Assembly: GCA_947475205.1 (NCBI GenBank) | Contig: CANJNG010000035.1 | Coordinates: forward strand, 1 to 32,880 | DNA: 32,880 nt | Source of the DNA: Bacteroidota bacterium | Lineage (GTDB): Bacteria > Bacteroidota > Bacteroidia > JAIBAJ01 | Direction: 5' to 3' | Shown: in pieces, positions 7,619-16,647 of the stretch | How the letters are laid out: each line of letters begins with the position of its first letter | Numbering within the stretch: the first letter of the stretch is position 1 | Notes under the pieces: model-generated | Databases searched by the model: none | Told to the model about the DNA's origin: nothing | Seen by the model: the letters and a program-made list of their open reading frames with translations, nothing else | Translations under genes and position numbers: made by a program

Positions 7619-8899
7619 TCAGTAGCCATACTTCCCACCCCAGAGTTTCTTTAGAGCTTCACGGGTTTCCCGCTCACGGGCATTGTTTCCCGGTGTGTAG
7701 AGTAGAGTACCGTTAATGGTGTCAGGCAGAAATTCCAGATTTACAAAGTTACCCTCGTGACTGTGAGCATAATCGTATTTATCCCCATAGCCTAAATCTT
7801 TCATAAGCTTGGTGGGGGCATTTCGCAGATGCAATGGAATGGGCAGATTTCCGGTTTCCTTCACCAAAGCAATGGCATCATTTATCGCCATATAAGCCGA
7901 ATTACTTTTGGGCGAAGTGGCCAGATATACAGCACATTGACTAAGTATTATCCGAGCTTCGGGGTAACCAATCACATTCACAGCCTGAAAACAATTGTTA
8001 GCAATTACCAAGGCCGTAGGGTTAGCGTTTCCAATATCTTCGGAGGCTAATATCAACATCCGGCGGGCGATAAACAGCGGATCTTCTCCGCCTTCAATCA
8101 TTCGGGCGAGATAATACACTGCCGCATTGGGATCGCTGCCCCGCATTGATTTTATGAATGCCGAAATAATGTCGTAGTGCTGCTCACCGGTTTTGTCGTA
8201 TAGTGCAATATTCTGTTGCACTGCGGCCAGAACTTTTTCATCGGTAATTTCTATTTCATCGCCACCCAAATTCTTTACAACTAATTCAAACACGTTGAGC
8301 AACCGCCGTGCATCGCCGCCCGAAAGTCGCATTAAGGCTTCGGTTTCGGTTAAGGTGATTTTTTTTGTTTTGAGAAAATTATCATTCTCCATTGCTGATT
8401 GCAGCAAATTCAACAGGTTGTCTGCGGTAAGGTGCTTCAAAACATATACCTGACAGCGGCTAAGCAAGGCAGAAATCACTTCAAAGGATGGGTTTTCGGT
8501 GGTGGCACCTATGAGGGTTACTACCCCCTTTTCCACCGCACCAAGTAAGCTGTCTTGCTGGCTTTTACTGAAACGATGAATTTCATCAATAAACAAAACT
8601 GGGTTATTCGTGCCAAAAAACTGGTCGCTTTTGGCTTTCTCTATTACTTCGCGAATGTCCTTTACGCCGGAGTTAATCGCACTTAAACTGTAAAATGGTC
8701 GCTTTAAACTTTGGCTAATTATATGAGCTAAGGTGGTTTTCCCTACGCCGGGAGGCCCCCACAGAATCATGGAAGGCAAAATGCCACTTTCTATGGACCG
8801 CCGCAACACCGCACCATGACCTGTTAAATGCTGTTGCCCCACATACTCATCCAGAGTATTGGGCCGCATGCGTTCGGCAAGGGGAGTGTTGTCGTTCAA
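7619..8899 (-). CDS. rarA: Replication-associated recombination protein A, AAA+ ATPase
   Basis: This 426-residue RarA/MgsA (WRNIP1-type) ATPase acts at stalled forks with SSB and RecA. Walker A is GPPGVGKTT (residues 48-56) and Walker B is [10 protein letters not shown] (101-110). The sensor region [11 protein letters not shown] and the C-terminal tetramerisation region ([18 protein letters not shown]...FLP) are present. Length is normal. The start codon is [24 protein letters not shown] directly matches where the family begins and no ATG lies upstream, so it is probably real. It sits 28 bases after the trhO stop, so it may be co-transcribed with trhO. Its partner gene ssb is nearby but in a different unit. 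Confidence 0.97.
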   Translation of the reverse strand: MNDNTPLAERMRPNTLDEYVGQQHLTGHGAVLRRSIESGILPSMILWGPPGVGKTTLAHIISQSLKRPFYSLSAINSGVKDIREVIEKAKSDQFFGTNNPVLFIDEIHRFSKSQQDSLLGAVEKGVVTLIGATTENPSFEVISALLSRCQVYVLKHLTADNLLNLLQSAMENDNFLKTKKITLTETEALMRLSGGDARRLLNVFELVVKNLGGDEIEITDEKVLAAVQQNIALYDKTGEQHYDIISAFIKSMRGSDPNAAVYYLARMIEGGEDPLFIARRMLILASEDIGNANPTALVIANNCFQAVNVIGYPEARIILSQCAVYLATSPKSNSAYMAINDAIALVKETGNLPIPLHLRNAPTKLMKDLGYGDKYDYAHSHEGNFVNLEFLPDTINGTLLYTPGNNARERETREALKKLWGGKYGY

Positions 8900-8927
8900 T
8901 TTACGATTTAGATGGACGATTTAAAAT

Positions 8928-9977
8928 TTATCGCTTCATCATGCTTAAAACCTCTCTCAGATTGGGGCGTAGTCTGCTTTTATAAACCGAATGTGCGTGG
9001 TCTTTTTGGTTTCCTTTTCGCAAGGTGCGTTGTTCTTCAATGGGCAGATTAATAATTGCAACGCATTCGGGGGTGCAACAGCCTTGCATCTTTTCACTAC
9101 ATTCTTCGCACTGAATAAATAGGAGATGACACTGTTTATTTTCGCAGTTTGTGTGGTTATCGCAGGGCTTTCCGCATTGGTGGCACTGGCTAATTACATC
9201 TTCGGTAATGCGTTCACCTTTGCGTTCGTCAAACACAAAATTCTTTCCCACAAATTTTGATTCCAAGCCTTTTTCTTGAATCTCAGCGGCGTAGGCAATA
9301 ATTCCTCCGTGAAGTTGGTTTACATCTTTAAATCCGCTATGTCGCAGATAAGCACTGGCTTTTTCGCAGCGGATACCGCCTGTGCAATAGAGTAACACTT
9401 TTTCATCTTCTTTACCTTTGAGCAGATCGGTAACCATTTCCATTTCGGCTTTAAACGTATCGGCATCGGGTAAAATAGCTCCTTTGAAATGCCCCACTTC
9501 ACTTTCGTAGTGGTTGCGAATATCCACCACGGTGGTGTCGGGCAAATCCATTGCCTGATTCCATTCTGTGGCATTAAGGTGGGTACCAACATTATTTGTG
9601 TCGAAAAAGTCGTCGGGCAAACCATCGGCCACAATCTTTTTCCGAATCCGAACAATTAGCTTGTAGAAAGATTTGCCATTGTCCTCCACCGCTATTTTAA
9701 ACGGAACATCTTTAAACGGAGGATAAGTATATAGCCTTTCCACAAAGCTATCCCAATTATGTTCGGGAACACTTATTTGAGCATTAACGCCTTCTTTGGC
9801 AATATACACCCGCCCGAAAACATTCAATTCGTTCCACATTAACCACAATTCATCTCGCAGAGCGTCTAAATTCTCCAGCGTAACGTAGCGGTAAAACGAT
9901 AGTGTTCGGCGTTTATAGGATTCCTCGTGAAGTTTTCTTTTTAGAATCTCCTTATCAATTGTGTTGTGCAGAATCAT
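8928..9977 (-). CDS. trhO: tRNA uridine(34) hydroxylase, rhodanese-like
   Basis: This 349-residue member of the YceA/TrhO family uses O2 to hydroxylate uridine 34 of certain tRNAs, a step towards 5-methoxy- or carboxymethoxyuridine. The N-terminal domain (1-120, FYRYVTLENLDALRDEL...GRVYIAKEGVNAQ) leads into a rhodanese domain with active-site loop YCTGGIRCE (Cys198, Cys204). A Cys-rich C-terminal segment (about 265-305, CxxC...CxxxxCxxxxC) could bind metal. The open frame begins at 10040, but the ATG at 9977 is preferred because a promoter element TACCTTTG at 9996-10003 lies upstream of it and the extra residues do not look family-like. Confidence 0.93.
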   Translation of the reverse strand: MILHNTIDKEILKRKLHEESYKRRTLSFYRYVTLENLDALRDELWLMWNELNVFGRVYIAKEGVNAQISVPEHNWDSFVERLYTYPPFKDVPFKIAVEDNGKSFYKLIVRIRKKIVADGLPDDFFDTNNVGTHLNATEWNQAMDLPDTTVVDIRNHYESEVGHFKGAILPDADTFKAEMEMVTDLLKGKEDEKVLLYCTGGIRCEKASAYLRHSGFKDVNQLHGGIIAYAAEIQEKGLESKFVGKNFVFDERKGERITEDVISQCHQCGKPCDNHTNCENKQCHLLFIQCEECSEKMQGCCTPECVAIINLPIEEQRTLRKGNQKDHAHSVYKSRLRPNLREVLSMMKR

Positions 9978-9995
9978 TAATAAACAATTATAGGG

Positions 9996-10003
9996 CAAAG
10001 GTA
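9996..10003 (-). promoter_or_regulatory. Candidate -7 element of trhO-rarA
   Basis: On the minus strand this reads TACCTTTG, 18 bases upstream of the trhO ATG at 9977. The same box and distance occur in front of the lipoprotein operon. Confidence 0.4.
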
Positions 10004-10048
10004 AATGCCAGCCCAAAAACTGGACGCATATTAAAAACAAAAAAGAAT

Positions 10049-10564
10049 CTATTCCTTTGGGTTCAGTTCACTGTCGATGGGTTCCCACAACTCTATTTTA
10101 TTGCCTTGACTATCCATAATGTGGATAAATTTTCCGTAGTCGTAAGTAGCCATAATATCGAGTATGGTTACGCCGTTTGCTTTCAGTTTAGCTACAAGTC
10201 CTTCAATATTTTGAACCCTATAGTTAATCATAAACTCCTTTGTTGAAGGTGCGAAATAGTCACTTCCTTTTTTAAAAGGACTCCATTGAAGTTGGTTTAC
10301 TTCATCGGGTTTGCTAATGTTTCTGGATTCAAAAGTTGCCCCCCAATCATTTGTTTCAATTCCTAAATTTTTAGAGTACCATTCCTTGGTTTCTTTAGTA
10401 TCGTCAGAAAAGAAGAAAATTCCTCCAATTCCGGTAACCTTAGGAGTTGTGTCGTTTGCTGTTTCGTTTTTTTGTTCTCCCATTCTATTTTGTTTTTTGT
10501 TTGGTTGGTCGCAACTGGCAAGAATTGTTGCTACTGAAATTGTTAGGATTAGACTGTTGTTCAC
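10049..10564 (-). CDS. VOC (glyoxalase-fold) domain protein with lipoprotein-like leader
   Basis: This 171-residue protein carries one VOC/glyoxalase domain (about 43-165): VTGIGGIFFFSDDTKETKEWYSKNLGI, then EFMINYRVQNIEGLVAKLKANGVTI, then GKFIHIMDSQGNKIELWEP, the usual C-terminal Glu-containing strand. Such domains bind metal and serve in glyoxalases, dioxygenases and antibiotic-resistance proteins; the reaction here is unknown. The start is GTG. The leader NNSLILTISVATILASC resembles a lipoprotein signal but has no positive residue at its N-terminus; the in-frame stretch upstream adds one Lys but no standard start. A cytoplasmic form from the ATG at residue 28 is also possible. Confidence 0.75.
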   Translation of the reverse strand: MNNSLILTISVATILASCDQPNKKQNRMGEQKNETANDTTPKVTGIGGIFFFSDDTKETKEWYSKNLGIETNDWGATFESRNISKPDEVNQLQWSPFKKGSDYFAPSTKEFMINYRVQNIEGLVAKLKANGVTILDIMATYDYGKFIHIMDSQGNKIELWEPIDSELNPKE

Positions 10565-10606
10565 CGGGGTGCTTTTAAATACTATAAATTAGACTCATAG
10601 ATTCTA

Positions 10607-12232
10607 CTACCCCAAAAACGGATACCTGTAATCAGTTGGTGGCACAAGTGTTTCTTTAATAGTGCGGGGCGAAACCCAACGAAGCAGGTTAATCATCGAC
10701 CCGGCTTTATCGTTGGTTCCCGAACCTCTACCTCCACCAAATGGTTGTTGTCCAACTACAGCCCCGGTACATTTATCATTTATATAGAAATTTCCGGCTG
10801 AGTGGCGAAGTTTCTTTGTTGCCAATTCTAAAGCGTAACGGTCTTGAGCGAAAATAGCTCCGGTTAAGGCATAAATGGAAGTGGTATCAACCAATTCAAG
10901 AGTTTCTTCAAACTTATCTTCATCATAAACAAAGATTGTTAAAACCGGACCAAAAAGTTCTTCGCATAGCGTAACGTATTTCGGGTTCTTGGTAACAATT
11001 ACGGTGGGTTGAATAAAATATCCCTTTGATTTGTCGTAAGTGCCTCCGACTATTATTTCCGCATCGGGGTCGGTTTTAGCCCGTTCGATATAAGATGCCA
11101 ACTTGTCGAACGATTTTTCATCAATAACAGCATTCACAAAATTGGAAAAGTCTTCGGTTGGTCCAACTTTGAAGCTTTTTAGGTCGGCGAGTAGTCCATC
11201 TTTAAACAATTCCCAAAGGTTGGAAGGAATATACACCCGTGATGCAGCTGAACATTTTTGTCCCTGATATTCGAATGCTCCACGAGATACGCTTGTAACA
11301 AGGCTTTTAACCTCGGCACTTTTATGAGCAATAATAAAATCTTTACCTCCTGTTTCGCCCACAATTCGGGGGTAAGATTTATATTTATGGATGTTGTTGC
11401 CGATGGTTTTCCAAATATTTTGAAACACTTCGGTGCTTCCTGTAAAGTGAATTCCAGCGAAATCAGAATGGTTAAAAACCACCTCTCCGGCCACCGGACC
11501 CGACACATAAACGAGGTTAATTACACCGGGAGGCAATCCGGCTTCAATCAACACTTCCATAATAACATTTGCTGCAAAAATCTGCGTATCGGCAGGTTTC
11601 CACACCACCACATTGCCCATTAAGGCAGCCGATGTAGGCAAATTTCCGGCAATGGCTGTAAAGTTAAACGGGGTTAAAGCAAACACAAAACCTTCGAGTG
11701 GCCGCTGTTCCATTCTGTTCCAAACTCCGGGGCTGCTGATGGGCTGCATGGAGTAAATCTCACTGGCGTATTCAACATTAAAACGTAAAAAATCTATCAG
11801 TTCGCAAGCAGCATCAATCTCGGCTTGGTAAGCGTTTTTGCTTTGCCCCAGCATAGTAGCGGCGTTTATCTTCCAACGATAAGGCCCTGCCAACAAATCG
11901 GCAGCTTTTAAAAAGATAGAAGCCCGATGTTCCCACGAAAGATTTTCCCAATTGGTCTTAGCAGCTAAAGCTGCAGTAATGGCCTGTTCAACATGTTCTT
12001 TTCCGCCACGGTGAAAATGTGCTAAAGTGTGATGGTGGTCATGAGGTGGAGCTAAACGTTTCCGCTCGCCTGTGCGAACTTCCTTTCCACCAATATACAT
12101 TGGGATATCTGCTTCCTTGGAACGATATTCAGCTAAGGTTTTTTGCAATTGTTCACGTTCAGGACTGCCGGATGCGTAGTTTTTAACGGGTTCGTTTTGG
12201 GCTTTGGGAATTTTATAAAATCCGGTGGACAT
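10607..12232 (-). CDS. pruA: L-glutamate gamma-semialdehyde (P5C) dehydrogenase
   Basis: This 541-residue aldehyde dehydrogenase of the P5CDH group oxidises glutamate semialdehyde, from pyrroline-5-carboxylate, to glutamate with NAD+, the last step of proline catabolism. Visible are the PWN-equivalent TPFNFTAIAGN (187-197), the NAD-loop motif FTGSTEVF (263-270), the general-base Glu293 in VGETGGKDF, and catalytic Cys327 in YQGQKCSAASR. The C-terminal KCTGAVVGQQPFGGGRGSGTN region is also typical. It is a stand-alone enzyme, not fused to proline dehydrogenase, and no putA-type partner lies in this window. ATG start; a promoter-like TACTTTCG lies at 12254-12261. Confidence 0.95.
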   Translation of the reverse strand: MSTGFYKIPKAQNEPVKNYASGSPEREQLQKTLAEYRSKEADIPMYIGGKEVRTGERKRLAPPHDHHHTLAHFHRGGKEHVEQAITAALAAKTNWENLSWEHRASIFLKAADLLAGPYRWKINAATMLGQSKNAYQAEIDAACELIDFLRFNVEYASEIYSMQPISSPGVWNRMEQRPLEGFVFALTPFNFTAIAGNLPTSAALMGNVVVWKPADTQIFAANVIMEVLIEAGLPPGVINLVYVSGPVAGEVVFNHSDFAGIHFTGSTEVFQNIWKTIGNNIHKYKSYPRIVGETGGKDFIIAHKSAEVKSLVTSVSRGAFEYQGQKCSAASRVYIPSNLWELFKDGLLADLKSFKVGPTEDFSNFVNAVIDEKSFDKLASYIERAKTDPDAEIIVGGTYDKSKGYFIQPTVIVTKNPKYVTLCEELFGPVLTIFVYDEDKFEETLELVDTTSIYALTGAIFAQDRYALELATKKLRHSAGNFYINDKCTGAVVGQQPFGGGRGSGTNDKAGSMINLLRWVSPRTIKETLVPPTDYRYPFLG

Positions 12233-12253
12233 ATCTTTTAATTTTAGGTGATG

Positions 12254-12261
12254 CGAAAGTA
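12254..12261 (-). promoter_or_regulatory. Candidate -7 element of the P5C dehydrogenase gene
   Basis: On the minus strand this reads TACTTTCG, one mismatch from TAnnTTTG, 21 bases upstream of the ATG at 12232. Confidence 0.25.
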
Positions 12262-12285
12262 GGGGGAATTTTTATTTAGGGAGAA

Positions 12286-12344
12286 ACAAAGACATTGGCA
12301 CGAATAACCCGATAGCCATTTGGCATGGTTATGGTTGTCTTTGT
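12286..12344 (-). terminator. Possible terminator hairpin after the radical SAM-oxygenase operon
   Basis: The arms ACAAAGACA (12286-12294) and TGTCTTTGT (12336-12344) are exact complements, and a smaller hairpin GCCA-TT-TGGC (12315-12324) sits in the loop. The structure follows the stop of the oxygenase gene at 12365. The T-run after it is weak, so termination is only a possibility. Confidence 0.35.
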
Positions 12345-12364
12345 AAAAAGTAACCGTTTCGGAG

Positions 12365-13138
12365 CTAATTAAAAAGTCTAAACTGTTTTTGGATTGGCAA
12401 ATAAAAATACCAAGCAACAGCAAGAGATTTGTGAATGAGCTGCAAAAGCATATTGGGCAATGGCTTAATAATTTTCACTTTTTCATCAATATACTTCACC
12501 GTGAGTGCTGCTAATGACGATGCACACACCCAATTTGATTTGTATGCAAACTGGTTTTGAACCACATCAAATACAATTACAAACCGCCGCTCATCAGTAT
12601 TGTTCCACGTTGTATGAAAATGTGCATCACTAAACATTAGCACTTTACCTTCTTCGTAGCCCCGTTTTTCGCCATTAACTTCTATCCCGCAATCTAAGTA
12701 ATTACCTGGAATTTTTAAAGCAAAATGGCAGCGAATAGTGGCATTTGTTTCTCCTATATGAGGCAAAACTTTTGAATGTGGCTCTAAAACGGTAATTCCG
12801 GCAAACGAAAAATTCGGAATCTCATTCAGTATAGAAAAGGTAACAGGATACTTTTTGCAGTTAGGGTGGTTATACCACCTGAAATTAGAAAAGTAAAAAT
12901 TTCGCCACGCATCGGGCGATGATAAATAGGGGGGATTCAAATTTGCGGGCATCTCTTCTTTGCCGTATATCAATCCACCAATCTCATTTAATATCTGTTC
13001 GTATTTTGATTCCAGAATTTTCACCCAAGCAAAATCATCGGGATTAAAAAAGTTTGGATGCAAGCCTGCATAAGTATCTTCTTTCAGAAAGTAAATATCG
13101 GGCTCATGTATGTAACTGTTACTATTATTGCCTCCCAT
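12365..13138 (-). CDS. Aspartyl/asparaginyl beta-hydroxylase-like Fe(II)/2OG oxygenase
   Basis: This 257-residue protein has the PF05118-type double-stranded beta-helix. The first iron ligand is His127 in LPHIGETNATIRCHF, where the usual carboxylate position is Gly129 exactly as in AspH. Arg136/His138 follow, and the second His (His175) is in DAHFHTTWNNTDERRFVIVFD with Arg185 for 2-oxoglutarate. The family hydroxylates Asp/Asn side chains or, in LpxO, lipid A acyl chains. There is no membrane segment before the C-terminal hydrophobic stretch LLQLIHKSLAVAWYFYLP. The ATG at 13138 is chosen; an in-frame TTG at 13174 would overlap the upstream gene. It lies 19 bases after the radical SAM gene, so both are probably one operon. 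Substrate unknown. Confidence 0.85.
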   Translation of the reverse strand: MGGNNSNSYIHEPDIYFLKEDTYAGLHPNFFNPDDFAWVKILESKYEQILNEIGGLIYGKEEMPANLNPPYLSSPDAWRNFYFSNFRWYNHPNCKKYPVTFSILNEIPNFSFAGITVLEPHSKVLPHIGETNATIRCHFALKIPGNYLDCGIEVNGEKRGYEEGKVLMFSDAHFHTTWNNTDERRFVIVFDVVQNQFAYKSNWVCASSLAALTVKYIDEKVKIIKPLPNMLLQLIHKSLAVAWYFYLPIQKQFRLFN

Positions 13139-13157
13139 TAGATAAAAGATAAAATTA

Positions 13158-14765
13158 TCAGGCCACAGAACCAAGTTTAGCTTCTATTACTTCTATTACG
13201 GGTTTCTCAAATACAGGAACGGCTATATCAGCCTTTATCCTATTTGCTTTTATGGGCTTGAAACCTACACGAACAATGAAAAAGTTTGATAGATGCAATA
13301 AATTATGCCAAGCATAAGCCATAAACTCAGGGTTTGCATGCAATAACCCCGACACTAAATCGCCAAGCATACTAAATGGACGAACTAAAAATTTGGGAAT
13401 CCACTTTAAGTGATGGGGGCGAATGCGAACCTTTATCCATTCTGGCATACTTGGCATCAACCTAAATATTACTTCATACGCCTTATATAGGTGCATTTTT
13501 TCAGGTTCTTTGATATTGTCCGTATTTCTAAAAAAATAAAAATCAATCCCTTCATTAATTCTATCTACTTGTTCGGGGGTTATTCGACCCAGTTCAATCG
13601 CTTCGTTCATCATTTGGGTTCCGGGCAAATAGCATGTCCAAAAGGTTTGGATTCGTTTTGGAGTGTGTTTGCTATATAAAGCCCGGGCTGTTTCCTGTGC
13701 CGAAATCGGTTCATCGGGCAGACCAAACATGTGATCCACCTTGGCGTTGAGTTTGTATTTATTCATCAATTCCAAACACAGGCTTACATCATCGCTTTTT
13801 TCATACCGCATGAGGGTATCCTTTTTAAAGCTTTCGTCCATGCTTTGCACGCCCATTTGTATCCATTGGCAGCCGGCTTCTTTTAACCAAAGTGCAATAT
13901 CATTATCAAAATACCGAGGATGGGTGAGTATTTGAAAGGGAAGGCTTATTTCTTTTTTATATAGGGCTAAAAACTCGGCCAGCCACTTTTTACTAGTAGT
14001 AAACACATCATCCTGAAAATCTATCCACCGCAAATGGTATCGGCTTTTGGCCCACTTCAATTCCATTATTACATGTTGTGGACTTCTTAGCCGAACATAT
14101 TTTCCGCTTTTCTCTTCGGGTAGTTTAGCAAAAAAGTTATTGAAGCAAAATGTGCAGCGGTATGGACAGCCTCGACTAGCCATAGTAAGGTATAAATCGC
14201 CAAGCCGAACGTGGTTTTCCCACAAAATTTTATCGTAAAATGGTAGTGAATCTAAATCCTGAAAAAAGCCGCCTTGCAACCCCCTTATTACTTTTCCTTC
14301 CGGGCTTTTATATCGGGTATTTATAATAGGTGTATTATAATCTTCACTCTGAATTTGGTTCAATATTTTAGAAAACGCCACATCGCCTTCACCAACAGTA
14401 ACAAAATCTACTTCGGGCTTTGCAAGCACCAAATCAGGCACAGCACTTGGATGTACACCGCCAAAAATAACTTTAACGTTTGGATTATGTGCTTTTACTC
14501 CCCGAGCCACCTGCAATCCCCACTGATATGTGGAAGTTAATGCCCCAAAAGCTATTGCGTCGGGGTTTTGCTTGTTTAGTTCGACTATTACTTTATCGGT
14601 ATCATCAAAAAATGGAGCTATCGAAGGCAACTCTAGGTTAAATCTGTCATGAAAAAGCTGGGCACTAAAAGCTAAATTAACACGATGCCCATCTCGCTTA
14701 GCAATGGCCGATAATTGGCTTATTCCTAATTGCTCGGTTCCAAGGGCTATAAACGATACATTCAT
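13158..14765 (-). CDS. B12-binding-domain radical SAM protein
   Basis: This 535-residue protein has an N-terminal cobalamin-binding-like Rossmann domain (1-145: MNVSFIALGTEQLGISQLSAIAK..., FGGVHPSAVPD) and a radical SAM core with the cluster motif CPYRCTFC (Cys200, Cys204, Cys207) and downstream WIDFQDDVF and GCQWIQMGVQSMDE. The classical DxHxxG cobalamin-ligating motif is absent, as in many B12-radical SAM enzymes. Members carry out methylations of unreactive carbons and ring rearrangements in natural products, lipids and tRNA; the substrate here is unknown. The C-terminal 140 residues are Pro/Trp-rich with two amphipathic hydrophobic stretches. ATG start with a good promoter element at 14807. 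It is the first gene of a two-gene unit with the AspH-like oxygenase. Confidence 0.92.
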   Translation of the reverse strand: MNVSFIALGTEQLGISQLSAIAKRDGHRVNLAFSAQLFHDRFNLELPSIAPFFDDTDKVIVELNKQNPDAIAFGALTSTYQWGLQVARGVKAHNPNVKVIFGGVHPSAVPDLVLAKPEVDFVTVGEGDVAFSKILNQIQSEDYNTPIINTRYKSPEGKVIRGLQGGFFQDLDSLPFYDKILWENHVRLGDLYLTMASRGCPYRCTFCFNNFFAKLPEEKSGKYVRLRSPQHVIMELKWAKSRYHLRWIDFQDDVFTTSKKWLAEFLALYKKEISLPFQILTHPRYFDNDIALWLKEAGCQWIQMGVQSMDESFKKDTLMRYEKSDDVSLCLELMNKYKLNAKVDHMFGLPDEPISAQETARALYSKHTPKRIQTFWTCYLPGTQMMNEAIELGRITPEQVDRINEGIDFYFFRNTDNIKEPEKMHLYKAYEVIFRLMPSMPEWIKVRIRPHHLKWIPKFLVRPFSMLGDLVSGLLHANPEFMAYAWHNLLHLSNFFIVRVGFKPIKANRIKADIAVPVFEKPVIEVIEAKLGSVA

Positions 14766-14806
14766 TATGATGTGAAAGTAAAACTATATTTTCAATTATG
14801 TTTGGG

Positions 14807-14814
14807 CAAAGGTA
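14807..14814 (-). promoter_or_regulatory. Candidate -7 element of the radical SAM-oxygenase operon
   Basis: On the minus strand this reads TACCTTTG, a full match to TAnnTTTG, 41 bases upstream of the ATG at 14765. It lies in the 180-base divergent region shared with the GH31 gene. Confidence 0.4.
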
Positions 14815-14945
14815 CTTTTAAAACAGTATAAAATCACCCTGCCTTAATTCGGGCGTAAACAAAGTTCCTTTCTCACGAAAGATAGCAAATCATAATATTG
14901 TGTCAAAAAAATTCACATCTTGCCTTCGATTTATCAACCAGCCAA

Positions 14946-16595
14946 ATGAAAAAACTTTTTCTCTTACAGCTTTTATTTGTGGGAGTTTCAGCCCTAAATG
15001 CACAGAACACTCCCATTCAGTTAGCCCCGAATACTGCCTCCAACGACACCGTCGACAACTATAACCTACCCTGGCCCGCCTGGATTTTCTCCCATTGGAT
15101 TTGGGAAGATGAAGGCACAAGCCAAAGTGCAATGCAACTCATGGACGACTATCTGGCTCACGACATTCCTGTAGGTGCAATAATCATCGACAGTCCTTGG
15201 GAAACAGGCTACAACACCTTCGTTTATGACACAAGCTTATATCCCAACACTCAGGCTATCGTGAATTATTTTCACTCCAAAAATGTGAAGGTTCAAATGT
15301 GGATTACAGGAGTGGTGAACAACGATGTGCAACCGCTCTACGATAGTATTGCCGCTCTTAATTATTTCATTAAACATAATGCAAGCGGTGGACCCGCCAT
15401 TGTTCAATGGTGGAAAGGCGATGGCAGCCTCATAGACTGGTACAATCCCGATGCCGTAACCTGGTGGAAAGGGCTTATGGATAATGCTCTCGATTTAGGA
15501 ATTGACGGCTGGAAATGCGATGGCACCGATTACTATGCTCTCCTAAGTAACTATTCACCCGGTGCTGGTGGCACTGTTTCACGCCTCGACTACTCCCACC
15601 ACTATTATCAACTTTTTCACGACTACACCCGTGAACGACTTGGTCCCAAACGAGTAAACACCTCCCGCCCCATCGACAACTATGCTCAATTTGATTTGGG
15701 AGGTGATTTTGTGGCCTTCACTCCCCGCGAAATTGGCTGGGCTTGCTGGGTGGGCGACCAAGATGCCACATTCGGCGGAATGAAAGACGCCCTCAACAAT
15801 ATGTTTTGGAGCGATGAATACGGATACCTCGGCTTCGGTAGCGATATAGGTGGCTACCGCGAAGATGATGCCTTTCCCTCAACCGGACGCAGTAAGGAAT
15901 TGTTTATCCGTTGGGCACAGTTGGGAGCACTTTCTCCCTTGATGGAAAACGGCGGAGGTGGAGAACATCGTCCTTGGATGTACGACGAAGAAACCACAAA
16001 CATCTATCGCCGATTTGCAAAATTCCATACTTCCCTCATTCCATATCTCATGGGCGAAAGTCAATCTTACTTCAACAACGGCAACTCCCTCATGCACTTC
16101 TTCAATAAAAATGATTACAGTTTCATGCTCGGTCCCGATATTTTTGTAGCCCCAATCCTATCCGAAGGTGGAACCCTAACCGTAAATTTCCCCACAGGCA
16201 ATAACTGGGTTTACCTCTTCGATACCACACAGTTTAAAACCGGTGGCAGTTCCGCAACTTACACCTTTCCACTAAGTGAGTTTCCGGTTTATGTGCGTCA
16301 AGGCTCTACTTATACTATTAAAGACCCGGGTGGATTTACTGCAATTAACGACCCGTATGCCTGGCTTTCATTTTCACTATTTCCAAATCCAGCAAACAAC
16401 AGCATAACAGTCCAATCATCGGGCAAAAAAGCAATAGCTAAAGTCCTTAATTCACAAGGGCAACTGCTTATGCAACTCCCCGTAGATAGTCAAAAATTCA
16501 CCCTTGACATTTCACAACTCGAAGCAGGACTTTACACTCTTTATCTCCAAACTAATGAAGGCATTGGAGTTAAACAATTTGAAGTAGCTAAATAA
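14946..16595 (+). CDS. Secreted GH31 family glycosidase with T9SS sorting domain
   Basis: This 549-residue protein begins with signal peptide MKKLFLLQLLFVGVSALNAQ, and the catalytic barrel starts almost at once (FSHWIWEDEGTS at about 48). GH31 landmarks are the nucleophile Asp192 in GWKCDGTDYY, the acid/base Asp271 in CWVGDQDATF, and GSDIGGY (298-304). Residues about 476-549 (FPNPANNSITVQ...AGLYTLYLQ...GVKQFEV) are a type A T9SS sorting domain, so the enzyme is exported and probably surface-anchored. GH31 enzymes release alpha-linked glucose, xylose or galactose; the specificity is not readable. It lacks the long N-terminal beta-sandwich usual in the family. An in-frame ATG at 14898 would put 16 residues before the signal peptide, so 14946 is chosen. 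Confidence 0.92.
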   Translation: MKKLFLLQLLFVGVSALNAQNTPIQLAPNTASNDTVDNYNLPWPAWIFSHWIWEDEGTSQSAMQLMDDYLAHDIPVGAIIIDSPWETGYNTFVYDTSLYPNTQAIVNYFHSKNVKVQMWITGVVNNDVQPLYDSIAALNYFIKHNASGGPAIVQWWKGDGSLIDWYNPDAVTWWKGLMDNALDLGIDGWKCDGTDYYALLSNYSPGAGGTVSRLDYSHHYYQLFHDYTRERLGPKRVNTSRPIDNYAQFDLGGDFVAFTPREIGWACWVGDQDATFGGMKDALNNMFWSDEYGYLGFGSDIGGYREDDAFPSTGRSKELFIRWAQLGALSPLMENGGGGEHRPWMYDEETTNIYRRFAKFHTSLIPYLMGESQSYFNNGNSLMHFFNKNDYSFMLGPDIFVAPILSEGGTLTVNFPTGNNWVYLFDTTQFKTGGSSATYTFPLSEFPVYVRQGSTYTIKDPGGFTAINDPYAWLSFSLFPNPANNSITVQSSGKKAIAKVLNSQGQLLMQLPVDSQKFTLDISQLEAGLYTLYLQTNEGIGVKQFEVAK

Positions 16596-16639
16596 GAACA
16601 AAATTAGTTCTGTAATTATCGTTAGAGGCGGGCACTCCT

Positions 16640-16647
16640 TACATTTG
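16640..16647 (+). promoter_or_regulatory. Candidate -7 element of kynureninase
   Basis: TACATTTG matches TAnnTTTG exactly. It overlaps the first TTG of the kynureninase frame (16645), so that TTG would not be in the message. It lies 45 bases after the GH31 stop and points to separate transcription. Confidence 0.4.

Noticed and set aside
12365-13174. Longer oxygenase from TTG 13174
   Set aside because: The start overlaps the radical SAM gene and is non-ATG, whereas an ATG lies 19 bases after that gene's stop.
14898-14945. N-terminal extension of the GH31 protein from the ATG at 14898
   Set aside because: It would place 16 polar residues ahead of a textbook signal peptide starting at 14946.
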